Shown here one piece after another: positions 8,367-17,881 of a stretch of 64,000 nucleotides of DNA. The DNA comes from Myxococcales bacterium. GTDB taxonomy: Bacteria > Myxococcota_A > Polyangia > Polyangiales > Polyangiaceae. The stretch's first letter is position 1. Each line of letters opens with the position of its first letter. Under the pieces are notes generated by a model that saw nothing but the letters and a program-made list of their open reading frames with translations, had not been told where the DNA came from and ran no database searches. The DNA lies in NCBI GenBank assembly GCA_016706225.1, contig JADJKB010000021.1, positions 868,001-932,000 on the forward strand, in the 5' to 3' direction. Both the position numbers and the translations under genes were made by a program.

Positions 8367-9092
8367 TCAGTTCTTGCGTTCGAGCCGGTACAGTCGCTTG
8401 CCTTCGCGATCGCGAGGGCCGGTGACCGTCAGCATGTCCAAGCGGATCTCGCGGATGCGCCCGGGGCCATCGATGTCGCGGATCTTCAAGCGCTCGTCGT
8501 CGCCCATCAAGACCTCGCACAGGCCGAAGGAGAAGTGCTGCACGAGATCTCCCGGCTCAGGGACGATGGGCTCGTGCTCGGCTTCCGCGGCGCGGCGAAC
8601 CGCGGCGCTGGCGAGGGCCGCTTTGGCCCAATCACTCTGCGCCGGGGCGACGGGCGGAGGGTCTTTGGGTTGCACCGCCGCGGGTGTGACCTTTGCAGGC
8701 ACAGCGGCGGGGGTCGGAGTCGGTGCGGCGTTCGGCTTGGGCGCGGGTATTTCTGGCATGACTTTTTCAGTGGCTTCACACGGGACAATGAACACGGTCA
8801 CGCCGTCGGACTGGGCCCGCACCAGTTGTCCGGCCCAAACTTCGGCCCCCGCCTCGGAAGCGCGGGAGAGTGTCACCATGTACGGACCGCCTGCGGGGCC
8901 CGCGAGGGCAACCAGCGCAAGACGGCCGCGGGGCGCGCGCACCGGATCGGCACCGTCACCGACTAGCCGGAGCTCGACGGCTTCGACCACCCCCGTGGCC
9001 TGAACCCAGCCATCCAATCCGCGGCATGCGTCGGTCAGTGAATTGACGATATCTTCTCCGCGACCGATCGACACGATGCGGGGCGACGCCAT
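8367..9092 (-). CDS. PPC/DUF296-domain protein with extra C-terminal domain
   Basis: 241 residues if translation starts at ATG 9092; the frame extends to an ATG at 9188 (273 residues), but that would overlap the fructosamine-kinase gene by 41 bases and adds sequence outside the family. Residues 1-105 match the PPC (plants and prokaryotes conserved, DUF296) fold: 'RIVSIGRGEDIVNSL', 'LVALAGPAGGPYMVTL', 'VRAQSDGVTVFIVP'. A Pro/Ala-rich linker (about 112-150) leads to a separate C-terminal domain (about 175-241, 'GDLVQHFSFGLCEVL', 'KIRDIDGPGRIREI') that is not part of normal PPC proteins. PPC domains form trimers and in plants are paired with AT-hooks; their bacterial role is unclear. The gene lies downstream of the deglycation pair on the same strand. 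Confidence 0.75.
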   Translation of the reverse strand: MASPRIVSIGRGEDIVNSLTDACRGLDGWVQATGVVEAVELRLVGDGADPVRAPRGRLALVALAGPAGGPYMVTLSRASEAGAEVWAGQLVRAQSDGVTVFIVPCEATEKVMPEIPAPKPNAAPTPTPAAVPAKVTPAAVQPKDPPPVAPAQSDWAKAALASAAVRRAAEAEHEPIVPEPGDLVQHFSFGLCEVLMGDDERLKIRDIDGPGRIREIRLDMLTVTGPRDREGKRLYRLERKN

Positions 9093-9147
9093 GTGGCCGG
9101 CTTCATGGCTCTGGAGGCGTTTGGCGTCAACGAAATCGCGCCGGACC

Positions 9148-9993
9148 TCAGACGTATCGCGAAAGCGCACGGCGAACTCCACCAACATACCCGTCTCCGA
9201 ACAGGTTCACGTGCACGAGCAGCGGGTAGAGTTGATAGAGCGCCTGTCGGTCCGTGTGCCCAGGCTCGAGCGGAAAAGCTTCGGCATATGCGGCGAACAC
9301 TCGGCCTCCGAAGCCGCCAAACAAGGCCATCATTGCCAGATCGACCTCGCGGTGCCCCGCGTACGCCGCAGGGTCGATCAGACAGGGAGCTCCACTCTCG
9401 GTCACATGGGCGTTGCCACCCCAGAGGTCACCGTGCAGGCGCGCCGGCGGTTCGTCCGGGCCAACGAGCTCCGGCAACCGCGCGTACAGGCGCTCGAAGG
9501 CCGCCAAGGTCTCGCGCCCCAAGGGTTGCCGAGCTTGGTCGACCATCGGACGCAAGCGTCGCTCGGCATAGAACGTCGCCCAGTCGGGGAGCGGACGATT
9601 GTCTTGGGGCAGCCGCCCGATGAAGTTGTCGCGATCGAGCCCGAACTCCCGTGCGCCGTGTGCGTGGAGGCGCGCGAGTCCACGTCCGAGCTCCTCGTCG
9701 TGGTCGGCGCGGGGTCGACCGGGTTCGAGCAGCTCGAGCACCAAGAAGCTCGCGCCGATCGCGATCACCTGGGGCAGTGCCAGCGCCTCGGCTTCCGCCA
9801 GCCACGCGAGGCCGTGGGCCTCCGCTTCGAACATGCCCGGCGGGGTCGCAGCGTTGTGTTTGACGAACACCCGCCGACCATCGGCGAGATCGACCGCGTG
9901 AGCCTGATTGATGTCGCCGCCACTGATGGGGGAAACACCGGTGACACGACTGTGCAGGGTCTCTTCGAGCTCTGACCGAAGGGCCGCCCGCAT
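9148..9993 (-). CDS. Fructosamine/ribulosamine 3-kinase family protein
   Basis: 281 residues. ATG at 9993 shares its A with the stop of the upstream phosphatase gene (TGATG); GTG one codon earlier is the alternative. Kinase-fold motifs: 'SPISGGDINQAHAVDL' (nucleotide loop), the VFVKH lysine, the catalytic 'RLHGDLWGGNAHV' and 'LIDPAAYAGHREVDLAMM', all characteristic of fructosamine kinases. Members phosphorylate ketoamine adducts on lysines at C3, which makes them fall off, repairing glycated proteins; bacterial enzymes prefer ribulosamines and erythrulosamines. The one-base overlap with a low-molecular-weight phosphatase supports that use. Cytoplasmic. Confidence 0.9.
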   Translation of the reverse strand: MRAALRSELEETLHSRVTGVSPISGGDINQAHAVDLADGRRVFVKHNAATPPGMFEAEAHGLAWLAEAEALALPQVIAIGASFLVLELLEPGRPRADHDEELGRGLARLHAHGAREFGLDRDNFIGRLPQDNRPLPDWATFYAERRLRPMVDQARQPLGRETLAAFERLYARLPELVGPDEPPARLHGDLWGGNAHVTESGAPCLIDPAAYAGHREVDLAMMALFGGFGGRVFAAYAEAFPLEPGHTDRQALYQLYPLLVHVNLFGDGYVGGVRRALSRYV

Positions 9994-10475
9994 CACAGAC
10001 CATATCGCTCGCGCAAGAACGCGATCAGCCCGCGGCAGGCTGCCTCACACTGGTCCAAGACCTCGTCGAAGCCTTCCTGGCCGCCGTAGTATGGGTCGGG
10101 CACGCTGGCGTCTCGCGGGGCCTTGGGATCGAAAGAGCGAAGCCTTCGCAGTTTGTCCGCGTGCTCCGCCGGCGCCCCCGCTTGCAGGTCGTCGAAGTTA
10201 TCGCAGTCCATCGCCAGGACGAGATCGAATCGCTGCCAGTCCGCACGCCGGAACTGGCGCCCGCGTCCGCCCACCTCGATGCCGCGCGCGCGGGCCGCGA
10301 GCACCGCGCGCCGGTCAGGCGGATCTCCGGTGTGGTAAGCGGCGGTCCCCGCACTGTCGACCTCGACGTGGGCGGCTAGGCCCTCGACCTCGAGCAGGTG
10401 ACGCATCGTCCCCTCTGCCGTCGGGCTGCGACAGATGTTGCCAAGGCAAACGAAGCACACACTCACTTTGGGCAT
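9993..10475 (-). CDS. Low-molecular-weight protein-tyrosine-phosphatase family enzyme
   Basis: 160 residues, the normal length of the family. The N-terminal P-loop 'CFVCLGNICRSPTAEG' holds the C-x5-R catalytic motif (Cys10, Arg16), and the general-acid loop 'SVPDPYYGG' lies near residue 128. First gene of a two-gene unit overlapping the fructosamine-kinase gene by one base. In humans the homologue LMW-PTP-A removes the 5-phosphate of protein-bound ribulosamine 5-phosphate, giving the substrate of the kinase family next door, so repair of glycation caused by ribose 5-phosphate is the likely job here; a conventional phosphotyrosine phosphatase is the alternative. Confidence 0.92.
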   Translation of the reverse strand: MPKVSVCFVCLGNICRSPTAEGTMRHLLEVEGLAAHVEVDSAGTAAYHTGDPPDRRAVLAARARGIEVGGRGRQFRRADWQRFDLVLAMDCDNFDDLQAGAPAEHADKLRRLRSFDPKAPRDASVPDPYYGGQEGFDEVLDQCEAACRGLIAFLRERYGL

Positions 10476-10563
10476 GGCTGCGGAGCGACCTTATACGAGA
10501 TCCCACCCGGCTGGCGCCGTCTTCGCCGCTCCGCTAGGCTCCGCCCCAGCTGACGGAGATGCC

Positions 10564-11076
10564 ATGCGTTTGTCGATCCAATGTGTCGTGGTCCTATCGC
10601 TCGCGCTCGGCGCCAGCGGCTGCCGGAAGATCGAAGAGAAGATGGCCGAGAAGGCCGCCGAGAAAGCCACTGGCGGACAGGTCGACATCGACTCGAAGAC
10701 GGGCAAGGTGAAGCTGAAACAAAAGGGCCCGGACGGCAAAGAGTCCGAGGTCCAGCTGGGTGAGGGCAGCTCCATTCCGGCGGACTTCCCCAAGGCCGTC
10801 CCGGTCTACCCCGGCGCGAAGGTCATGAGCTCGGTGTCGGTCTCCCAGGGAGAGAGCCACATGCTCACCCTGAGCACCACGGACACCACCGGCGCCGTGC
10901 TCGAGTACTACAAGAAGAACATGACGGGGTTCAAGGTCGACGCGGAGCTCGCGAGCGGGGACACCACCATCCTCAACCTGTCGAACGACCAGCTCGCGGT
11001 GAGCGTCACCGCGACCAAGAGCTCGGACGACGGCACGACGTTGATCAACGTGACCGCAAGCGCGAAGAAATCGTGA
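10564..11076 (+). CDS. Small lipoprotein with basic/acidic helix and beta domain
   Basis: 170 residues from ATG at 10564, preceded by CGGAG. Lipobox GASGC at residue 20. After the Cys comes a charged, Ala/Lys/Glu-rich helix (about 21-40), a Lys-rich segment, then a domain from about 70 ('IPADFPKAVPVYPGAKV...') that resembles proteins of unknown function found widely in myxobacterial lipoproteins. It is the first of two overlapping lipoprotein genes (GTGA junction at 11073), so the two products are probably made in equal amount. Confidence 0.75.
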   Translation: MRLSIQCVVVLSLALGASGCRKIEEKMAEKAAEKATGGQVDIDSKTGKVKLKQKGPDGKESEVQLGEGSSIPADFPKAVPVYPGAKVMSSVSVSQGESHMLTLSTTDTTGAVLEYYKKNMTGFKVDAELASGDTTILNLSNDQLAVSVTATKSSDDGTTLINVTASAKKS

Positions 11077-11513
11077 GCTCGCGGCCGAAGCTCCTCGGCA
11101 CGACGCTGCTCTCTGGCGCACTCCTGTGTGGCGCGCTCCTGGCCTGCAAATCCAAGTCGAAGATCGCGGGCAGCGTCTCGTTCAACGGCGCGCCGTTCGC
11201 TGCCACCGACTGCCAGGTTTCCGAGGCGACCATGACGAGCGGGGGCGCGGCCGTCACGACCCACACCGTCACGATCGTCGATGCGGCGAAGCGTCGGCTC
11301 TCGTTCAGCGACAGCGGCGGCATGCGCGTCAACTACACGACCGGAAGTCTGTTCGACAATATCGGCTCCGGCTGTGGAAAGATGACCTTCGTTGGTAGCG
11401 TGAAGTCCGGCGGCGTCAGCGGACACGTCGAAGCCGACTGCACGGGCAGCGGTCACACCGTGCGCGCGGCCTTCGACTTCGCGGACTGCGGCCAGTACGG
11501 CTTCGGCCCCTGA
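11073..11513 (+). CDS. Small lipoprotein, second gene of a coupled pair
   Basis: 146 residues from GTG at 11073, which overlaps the stop of the preceding gene by four bases. Hydrophobic signal 'LLSGALLCGALLAC' with lipobox at the last Cys (about residue 25), a short Lys/Ser stretch, then a small beta-rich domain with four further cysteines (TDCQV, GSGCGK, EADCTG, FADCGQ), likely two disulfides. No family recognised. It ends three bases before the convergent peptidase gene. Confidence 0.75.
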   Translation: MSSRPKLLGTTLLSGALLCGALLACKSKSKIAGSVSFNGAPFAATDCQVSEATMTSGGAAVTTHTVTIVDAAKRRLSFSDSGGMRVNYTTGSLFDNIGSGCGKMTFVGSVKSGGVSGHVEADCTGSGHTVRAAFDFADCGQYGFGP

Positions 11514-11516
11514 AGC

Positions 11517-13793
11517 TCAGAGCGCAGGCTGCCTGCCCATCTCGCGGAGCAAGTGATCGGCGCCGTCGACCGCGTCCATCACCCAGAGCATGTAACGAAC
11601 GTCGACGTGGATGCTGCGGGTGATCTCCGGCATGAACACCCAGTCGCTGGCCATGGCCTCGTAGTTGCCGTCGAAGGCCAGCCCCACCAGCTCACCGCGG
11701 GCGTTCAGCGTGGGCGAGCCGCTATTGCCCCCGGTGATGTCGAGGTCCGCCAGGAAATCTACCGGCAGGCCGCCGACCCGTGAGTCCGCGTACGGACCGT
11801 GTTTGCCCGCCCGCGCCAGCTCGAGCAGGCGAGGGGGAGCGTCGAACGGCTCCTCGGTAGTTGCCTTGGCGACGAGCTCCTTCAGCGTCGTGAACGGCGT
11901 GTAAATGGGCGCGCCCTGCGTCGGTCGGTAGCCGCGCACCGTGCCGTAGGTCACCCGCAGGGTGCCGTTGGCGTCCGGCGCAATGGGCGTCTTGGAGTGC
12001 TCCCGGAGCGCTGCGACGTAGAGCGGGCGAATCAACGAGAGCGCCCCAGTCTCGGCGTCGTTGTGATCATCCCGCTCCTTGAACAGCGGGCGGAGCGCCA
12101 CGGCCAGGCGCACGATCGGGTCCCGACTGGCCACGAGCTCGGCGAGCTTGGCGCTCTTCAGCAGCTTCACTCGCGTTTTTGCGTCCTCGAGCTTCGTCTC
12201 CTTGTAGAGGCGTGTGGCCGCGAACTGAATGTTCTTCTCGGTCGGAGCTGCCTTGCCCAAGAAGATCGGGAGGAGCCGCTTTTTGGCGTTGTCATCAGCT
12301 TGTCTTTCGACGCGCGCGAGCGCCAGCTCGAGTTCGGCGACGTCGAGCTTCCGCGAGTAGCGCTTCTCCAATGCTTGCTGCTCTTGTTCCAGCCGCGCCC
12401 AGTTTCGCGCTTGGTAGTCGAGCTTGCGCTTGGCATCCGCCTTGGGCCGCTCCTCGGCCATGCGCACGATGGTGTGCGCCGCGCCGAGCAGGCTCACCAT
12501 GCGTTCGAGCTCGCTCAGCGCGTACGAGAGCTCGCGGTACTTCCTGCGTTCGGCGAAGTGCTGCTCGAGCCGCGGCAAGACCTCTCCGAAGCGCTTCTGC
12601 CGCTCGGGCTCGGCCGCGATCCAGGTCTTCAGCTCCGCCTCGCGCTTCTTGCGCAGCTCCGCGGCTCCGCCCTTGGTGAGCCCCTCCAGCGAGCCCTTGG
12701 TGTAGGTGAGGGCGTTGGCGAGCCCTCGCTCCAGGGGTCGCGCCTTGATGGCAGCGTCCGCGTCTTCCTTGCCCACGCGTTCGATCAGCGCCAGGTAGTC
12801 CTCGAACAACCGCATGCGCTTCGGGTAGTACCAGTCGACTGCCTCACTCGTTTCTTCGGCGGTGCTGAGGCGCATGGTCCGCCCGGGATAACCCGCCACG
12901 AACACCAGATCACCGGCGCCCAGGCCGCGCTCGGCCAGGCGCAGGTGCATGCTCGGCTGATACGCCACGTTGTCCGGCGAGTAGTCGGCGGGTTTGCCGT
13001 CCTTGCCCACGTACGCCCGCAGGAACGCAAAATCACCACCGTGTCGCGGCCAGCGCCAATTGTCGATCTCCCCGCCGAAGTTACCCACGCTCTCTTTGGG
13101 CGCGTAGACCAGGCGGACGTCCTTGATCTCGAGCTTCTCGATCAGAAGGTACTGTCCGCCGCCGAAGTAACTCGCAACGTCACAACGCACACTCGGCTGC
13201 TGCTCGCACTTTGCGATCAACTCCTTTTCTCGAGTCTCCAGGCTCTCCTGTCGGGCTTTGTCGTCCTTGATCTGCTCGAGGCCTGCGCGCATGAAGTCCG
13301 AGACGTCGCTGAACGAGCGAGTCACGTACACTCGCGCGGTGGGTCCGCTCCACTTCTCGTCCGTACGAGTCTTGGCCAGATAACCGTTCTTCAGCAGGTT
13401 CTCCGCCGGCGTCGAGTTGTACCCCAGCGCACCCGTCGCGCAGTGGTGGTTGGTGACGATCAGCCCCTCCGGCGAGACGAAGCTCGCGGAACATCCGCCC
13501 AAGCTGACGACGGCGCCGAGCGGATACGCCATGGGGTCGACCAACTTTTTGGGGTCGAGCGCGAGCCCGAGCTTCTTCAGCGTGTCGAGCTGGGATTCGA
13601 GCTGCTTCGGCAGCCACATGCCCCCCAGGTTCTCGAAGCTCGGGTGCGCGACGGGCGACAGGCCTGGTGCCGGCTCGCTCGATGCAGCCGAGGGCGGAGC
13701 GGGCGGCGGTGCGACGGCGGGTTTGTCGGTACAGCTCGCCAGGATGAACAGGGAGAAAAACGCGGAAGTGGATGAGCGACGCCCCATGCGCAT
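11517..13793 (-). CDS. S46-family dipeptidyl-peptidase (DPP7/DPP11 type), lipoprotein
   Basis: 758 residues, close to the usual 700-720 plus a lipoprotein signal (lipobox LASC, Cys21) and a Pro/Ala linker. Chymotrypsin-like catalytic residues are visible: 'GLIVTNHHCATG' (His, 116/117), 'NWRWPRHGGDFAFLRAY' (Asp) and 'ITGGNSGSP' (Ser691). The long helical insertion between (about 330-560) is the S46 lid that covers the cleft and limits cleavage to dipeptides. Eighteen residues after the Ser is Gly709 in 'LAFDGNYEA'; in the family this position is Gly in DPP7 (hydrophobic P1) and Arg in DPP11 (acidic P1), so DPP7-like specificity is predicted. Likely role: taking dipeptides from prey or environmental protein in the periplasm; two POT-type peptide transporters lie in this window. 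Confidence 0.93.
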   Translation of the reverse strand: MRMGRRSSTSAFFSLFILASCTDKPAVAPPPAPPSAASSEPAPGLSPVAHPSFENLGGMWLPKQLESQLDTLKKLGLALDPKKLVDPMAYPLGAVVSLGGCSASFVSPEGLIVTNHHCATGALGYNSTPAENLLKNGYLAKTRTDEKWSGPTARVYVTRSFSDVSDFMRAGLEQIKDDKARQESLETREKELIAKCEQQPSVRCDVASYFGGGQYLLIEKLEIKDVRLVYAPKESVGNFGGEIDNWRWPRHGGDFAFLRAYVGKDGKPADYSPDNVAYQPSMHLRLAERGLGAGDLVFVAGYPGRTMRLSTAEETSEAVDWYYPKRMRLFEDYLALIERVGKEDADAAIKARPLERGLANALTYTKGSLEGLTKGGAAELRKKREAELKTWIAAEPERQKRFGEVLPRLEQHFAERRKYRELSYALSELERMVSLLGAAHTIVRMAEERPKADAKRKLDYQARNWARLEQEQQALEKRYSRKLDVAELELALARVERQADDNAKKRLLPIFLGKAAPTEKNIQFAATRLYKETKLEDAKTRVKLLKSAKLAELVASRDPIVRLAVALRPLFKERDDHNDAETGALSLIRPLYVAALREHSKTPIAPDANGTLRVTYGTVRGYRPTQGAPIYTPFTTLKELVAKATTEEPFDAPPRLLELARAGKHGPYADSRVGGLPVDFLADLDITGGNSGSPTLNARGELVGLAFDGNYEAMASDWVFMPEITRSIHVDVRYMLWVMDAVDGADHLLREMGRQPAL

Positions 13794-13949
13794 CGCATAA
13801 CACGGGCGCCGGAGCGAGGCAGCTGGCGCCCGCGGAGGCTCCCGCGCACAAAACCTCGGCTGGGTGTGTCGCAGGCCGGGGCGTCACGCGAGGAGCCGTG
13901 AGTTTTTTCGGTCACGCCGCGGAACAATCTGCAATAGCGTTCGCCCACC

Positions 13950-14771
<822 letters not shown>

Positions 14772-14815
14772 GGGCGCAACCTCCGAGTCCGCCACGCGCC
14801 CCACCGGGTCTTGCA

Positions 14816-14838
14816 ACGGGCGTCCCTGGCACGCCCGT
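14816..14838 (+). terminator. GC-rich stem-loop downstream of SDR gene
   Basis: Perfect 8-bp arms ACGGGCGT / ACGCCCGT with a 7-base loop, 45 bases after the stop of the SDR gene. There is no U-tract, so it may be a weak or Rho-assisted terminator or an mRNA-end stabiliser. Confidence 0.35.
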
Positions 14839-14986
14839 GACTCGAATGTCAGCGGGGCTGCCTCCGTCAAACCTCGATCGCCGGCGGTCCGCGAGGGATT
14901 CGGCGGTGGCACGCGCATTGCTGTAGGCTGGAACTTCGGTCTCCGAGGTTGGATGGTCCTCGGAGGCAAAAAGCCGGAGGCCAGAT

Positions 14987-16765
14987 ATGCGCTCTTGGAT
15001 TCGCGTGGGTGTGGCGTTGGGATTCGTGGTGGCGGCGTCGGGCTCGGCGCGTGACGCGACGGCTTGTGGTGGGACGTTCTGTGATCAGGCGCCGGCGGGG
15101 CAACCGCCGATGCCAGTCGACCAGACCGGCGAAAACGTGCTGTTCGTGATGCAGAACGGCTTCGTCGAGGCCCACATCCAGATCCAGTACCAGGGCGACC
15201 CCGCGCGGTTTGCCTGGCTCATCCCGGTGCCGGTCAAACCCGAGCTGTCGGTGGGCTCGCAGGTGCTGTTCACGAACCTGCTGAACGGCACGGTCCCGTC
15301 GTTCACGACCACGACCACGTTCCAGTTTTGCTCAGGCGACGACTCGACCTCACAAGGCTCCGGTTTTGGGTGCAGCTCATCGTCGAGCGACAGCGCGGGC
15401 GGCAGTTACGGCCCGACGGGAGCGGGAGGCAGCGGCTCCCAGAACAACACCCCGACCGTCATCGGCCGGCAAGCCGTGGGCAATTTCGAGAGCCTGATCC
15501 TCCAGCCAACGGACGCCAAGGGCATGCTCGACTGGCTGGTGCAGAACAACTACGACGCCGACCAAGCCGACGCCGAGCCAATCCTGAAGGACTACATCGA
15601 CCGCGGCTACGTGTTCGTGGCGCTGAAGCTCCAGGCCGACGCCGGCGTGGACGAGATCCATCCGATCGTCGTTCGCTACCCGGGCGACGAGCCGTGTGTG
15701 CCGCTGAAGCTCACGCGCATTGCCGCCGTCGAAGACATGACGGTCCGCACCTTCTTTTTGGGAGCAGACCGCGTCGTGCCGAGCGGTGGCTACAAACACG
15801 TGACACTGAACAGTGCGCGTCTGGACTGGACAGGCCTCGGACAAAACTACAGCCTAGCCATCGCCCGGGCGGTGGACAGCCCGGCGGCCAACGGGCGCGC
15901 TTTCATCACCGAGTACGCAGGTCCGAGCACGGCGGTCAGCCCCGCCGGCATCTCACAGACCAACTGGGATGGTACAGCCTTCAAGGCCATCGACCCCTAC
16001 GAGGTCATGAACCAGCTCGAAGCCTGGAACCTCGCGAGCTGCCAGTCGGCTGCAAACTGCCAGTCGAGCAACCCGCTGGTGTTCCCGTTGCTGGCCGACT
16101 ACCTGCCCCCGCCCGACGGGGTAACGGCGGCCGCGTACTACTCCTGCATGACGTGTTACCCGAACGCGGATCTGACGCTCTGGAACGGCGACGCTTTTGC
16201 GGCGGACTTCGACGAGCTGATCGCAAAACCCGCGCAGCACGCGACTTCGGTTCTGCAGAACAACCTCTACCTGACCCGCATGGTCACGCGCATCTCTCCG
16301 GCGGAGATGACGGAAGACCCCATGTTCCGCGTGACCCCGATGGCGCTGCCGGACGTCTCGAACCAGCTCTCGGCGACGCGCACCAATCAGTGCGACGGCA
16401 CGCTGATGACCACCACCTCGGACGGGCGGAACGTGGCCGGCACGACGGCGCCCGGCGACCTGCCGGCGGACGTGCCGTGGGCGAGCAAGATCGAAGAGTT
16501 CACCCTCGCGGGCGAGTACGTGCTCCTGGTGGACAACGAAGAGAAGATCGGGGCGGCGCTGGCTGACTACAACCACTCCAGCGCACCCGGCTCGTCGACC
16601 ACACCGGGCCAGGCGAGCGGTCTGGGGAACGACACGAATGGCGCCTGCGGGTGTGCGGTTCCGGCACGCCGCGCGAGCCATGGCATCCTCCTCGGGCTCT
16701 TCGGCGTGCTCGGTTTGTGGCGACGAGCGGCAAAGAGGCGCGGGCGGCCGGCTTCGCGCAAGTAG
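14987..16765 (+). CDS. DUF2330 protein with MYXO-CTERM-like sorting tail
   Basis: 592 residues with an N-terminal signal peptide followed at once by the DUF2330 start 'ACGGTFCDQ', then 'ENVLFVMQNGFVEAHIQIQYQG' in pieces and 'FAWLIPVPVKPEL', typical of the family. A Gly/Ser-rich insert lies near 120-150. The C-terminus has a Cys-containing motif ('GACGCAVPA'), a hydrophobic segment and an Arg/Lys-rich end, the arrangement of the MYXO-CTERM sorting signal, which retains myxobacterial proteins in the envelope until processing at the Cys. Function of DUF2330 is unknown; it is common and multicopy in myxobacteria. Transcribed on its own. Confidence 0.9.
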   Translation: MRSWIRVGVALGFVVAASGSARDATACGGTFCDQAPAGQPPMPVDQTGENVLFVMQNGFVEAHIQIQYQGDPARFAWLIPVPVKPELSVGSQVLFTNLLNGTVPSFTTTTTFQFCSGDDSTSQGSGFGCSSSSSDSAGGSYGPTGAGGSGSQNNTPTVIGRQAVGNFESLILQPTDAKGMLDWLVQNNYDADQADAEPILKDYIDRGYVFVALKLQADAGVDEIHPIVVRYPGDEPCVPLKLTRIAAVEDMTVRTFFLGADRVVPSGGYKHVTLNSARLDWTGLGQNYSLAIARAVDSPAANGRAFITEYAGPSTAVSPAGISQTNWDGTAFKAIDPYEVMNQLEAWNLASCQSAANCQSSNPLVFPLLADYLPPPDGVTAAAYYSCMTCYPNADLTLWNGDAFAADFDELIAKPAQHATSVLQNNLYLTRMVTRISPAEMTEDPMFRVTPMALPDVSNQLSATRTNQCDGTLMTTTSDGRNVAGTTAPGDLPADVPWASKIEEFTLAGEYVLLVDNEEKIGAALADYNHSSAPGSSTTPGQASGLGNDTNGACGCAVPARRASHGILLGLFGVLGLWRRAAKRRGRPASRK

Positions 16766-16845
16766 GAACGCGGCTCGATGATCCGCGCCGCCCGAAAAGT
16801 TCGGTGGCGCCGAGTGTGTGGCTCACGTGTTAGGCTTGGCGGTTG

Positions 16846-17811
16846 GTGCTTTCGTTCGCCCGACTCAGCCCCGCGCTTGCTCTCGCCATCGTCGTCGGTG
16901 GATGCGGGGGTGAAGAGTTCACTGCGAACGGCGGAAGTGGCGGCGCGTCGAGCGGGGGAGCGGCAGCGAGCGGGAGCAGTGGCGGGGCAGCCGGCTCGGG
17001 CGGTGGAGCCGCGGGGGCCGGTGCAGGCGGGCAGAGCGGCGGCGGAACATCCGGGGGCGGGAGCGGCGGCGGTGGCGGCGGCGGAGCCAGCGGCGGGGGT
17101 GGTGGAGGCGGAGCCGCGGGGGCCGGTGCAGGCGGGCAGAGCGGCGGCGGAGCGGGCACTGGCGGCGGAGCGGGCGCGGGCGGCACCGGGGGCGGAGCGG
17201 GCGTGACGAGCACCTGCCCGTCCGGCGGGCTCGAAGACTTCCAGGACTCCTTCTCGTCACCGCTCAATCTCTCGATCTGGGGCAAGTACGCCTACAACGC
17301 CGGCAGCATCGACGCCGCCGGGGGAGTGCTCATCGCCAAACCCGGGATGAACGCCGGGAACTACGTCGGGATCAGCTCGAACCAGACCTTCACCCTCGAC
17401 GGCTGCATGATGTGGGTCGAGGTGAAACAGGTCGTGAAGGGCGCCCAGCAAGGGGACACCTATTTCATGGCAACGGTGAGCGGCTCGATGGACGCAGAAA
17501 TGATGACCCAACCGGAGTCGACCTCACCGACGGGCCTCGAGATGCGGTTCAGCGTGGAAGAAAACTCCAACGAGGACACCACCGGCATCCACTACAGCCC
17601 GGTGGAGCACCGCTGGTGGCGCATGCGTTTCCCGAAGGATGAGATCCGATTCGACACGAGCCCGGACGGCAAGACGTGGACGGAGCGGCGGATGGTAAAA
17701 CGACCCAGCGGCATGACAACGGTCAACTTCGAGCTCGGTGCGGGCACTTTTGGGCCGAACGGCTCACAGCCGATCGCGACGTTCGACAACGTCAACACGC
17801 CGCCCCCCTGA
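16846..17811 (+). CDS. Lipoprotein with Gly-rich linker and ConA-lectin-like domain
   Basis: 321 residues from GTG at 16846; the TTG one codon upstream is equally possible. Signal 'LALAIVVGGC' with lipobox at Cys about 20, then a linker of about 90 residues made almost only of Gly, Ala and Ser. From about 125 a beta-sandwich domain begins ('EDFQDSFSSPLNLSIWGKY', 'WWRMRF', 'IRFDTSPDGKTWTE', 'ATFDNVN'), resembling the concanavalin-A-like lectin/glucanase (DUF1349-type) fold seen in many myxobacterial surface proteins. No catalytic residues can be assigned, so carbohydrate binding is only a guess. A strong hairpin follows the stop. Confidence 0.75.
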   Translation: MLSFARLSPALALAIVVGGCGGEEFTANGGSGGASSGGAAASGSSGGAAGSGGGAAGAGAGGQSGGGTSGGGSGGGGGGGASGGGGGGGAAGAGAGGQSGGGAGTGGGAGAGGTGGGAGVTSTCPSGGLEDFQDSFSSPLNLSIWGKYAYNAGSIDAAGGVLIAKPGMNAGNYVGISSNQTFTLDGCMMWVEVKQVVKGAQQGDTYFMATVSGSMDAEMMTQPESTSPTGLEMRFSVEENSNEDTTGIHYSPVEHRWWRMRFPKDEIRFDTSPDGKTWTERRMVKRPSGMTTVNFELGAGTFGPNGSQPIATFDNVNTPPP

Positions 17812-17825
17812 ACGAAGATGCAAGA

Positions 17826-17854
17826 AAGGCGACGAGCCCTGGGCCCGTCGCCTT
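17826..17854. terminator. Bidirectional intrinsic-type terminator
   Basis: Perfect 9-bp arms AAGGCGACG / CGTCGCCTT, with a further GCCC/GGGC inner stem, followed by CTTT on the plus strand and preceded by AGAAA, which reads as TTTCT on the minus strand. It sits midway between two convergent genes and can serve both. Confidence 0.75.
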
Positions 17855-17881
17855 CTTTGCTCGCGCAACTCGCGTTGCCGC

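Noticed and set aside
11799..13775. 658-residue open frame on the plus strand
   Set aside because: Mirror of the S46 peptidase gene, which has a complete catalytic triad; the plus frame has no family features.
16918..17205. Gly-Ala-rich stretch like mycobacterial PE-PGRS
   Set aside because: No PE domain; it follows a lipobox and leads to a lectin-like domain, so it is a linker.
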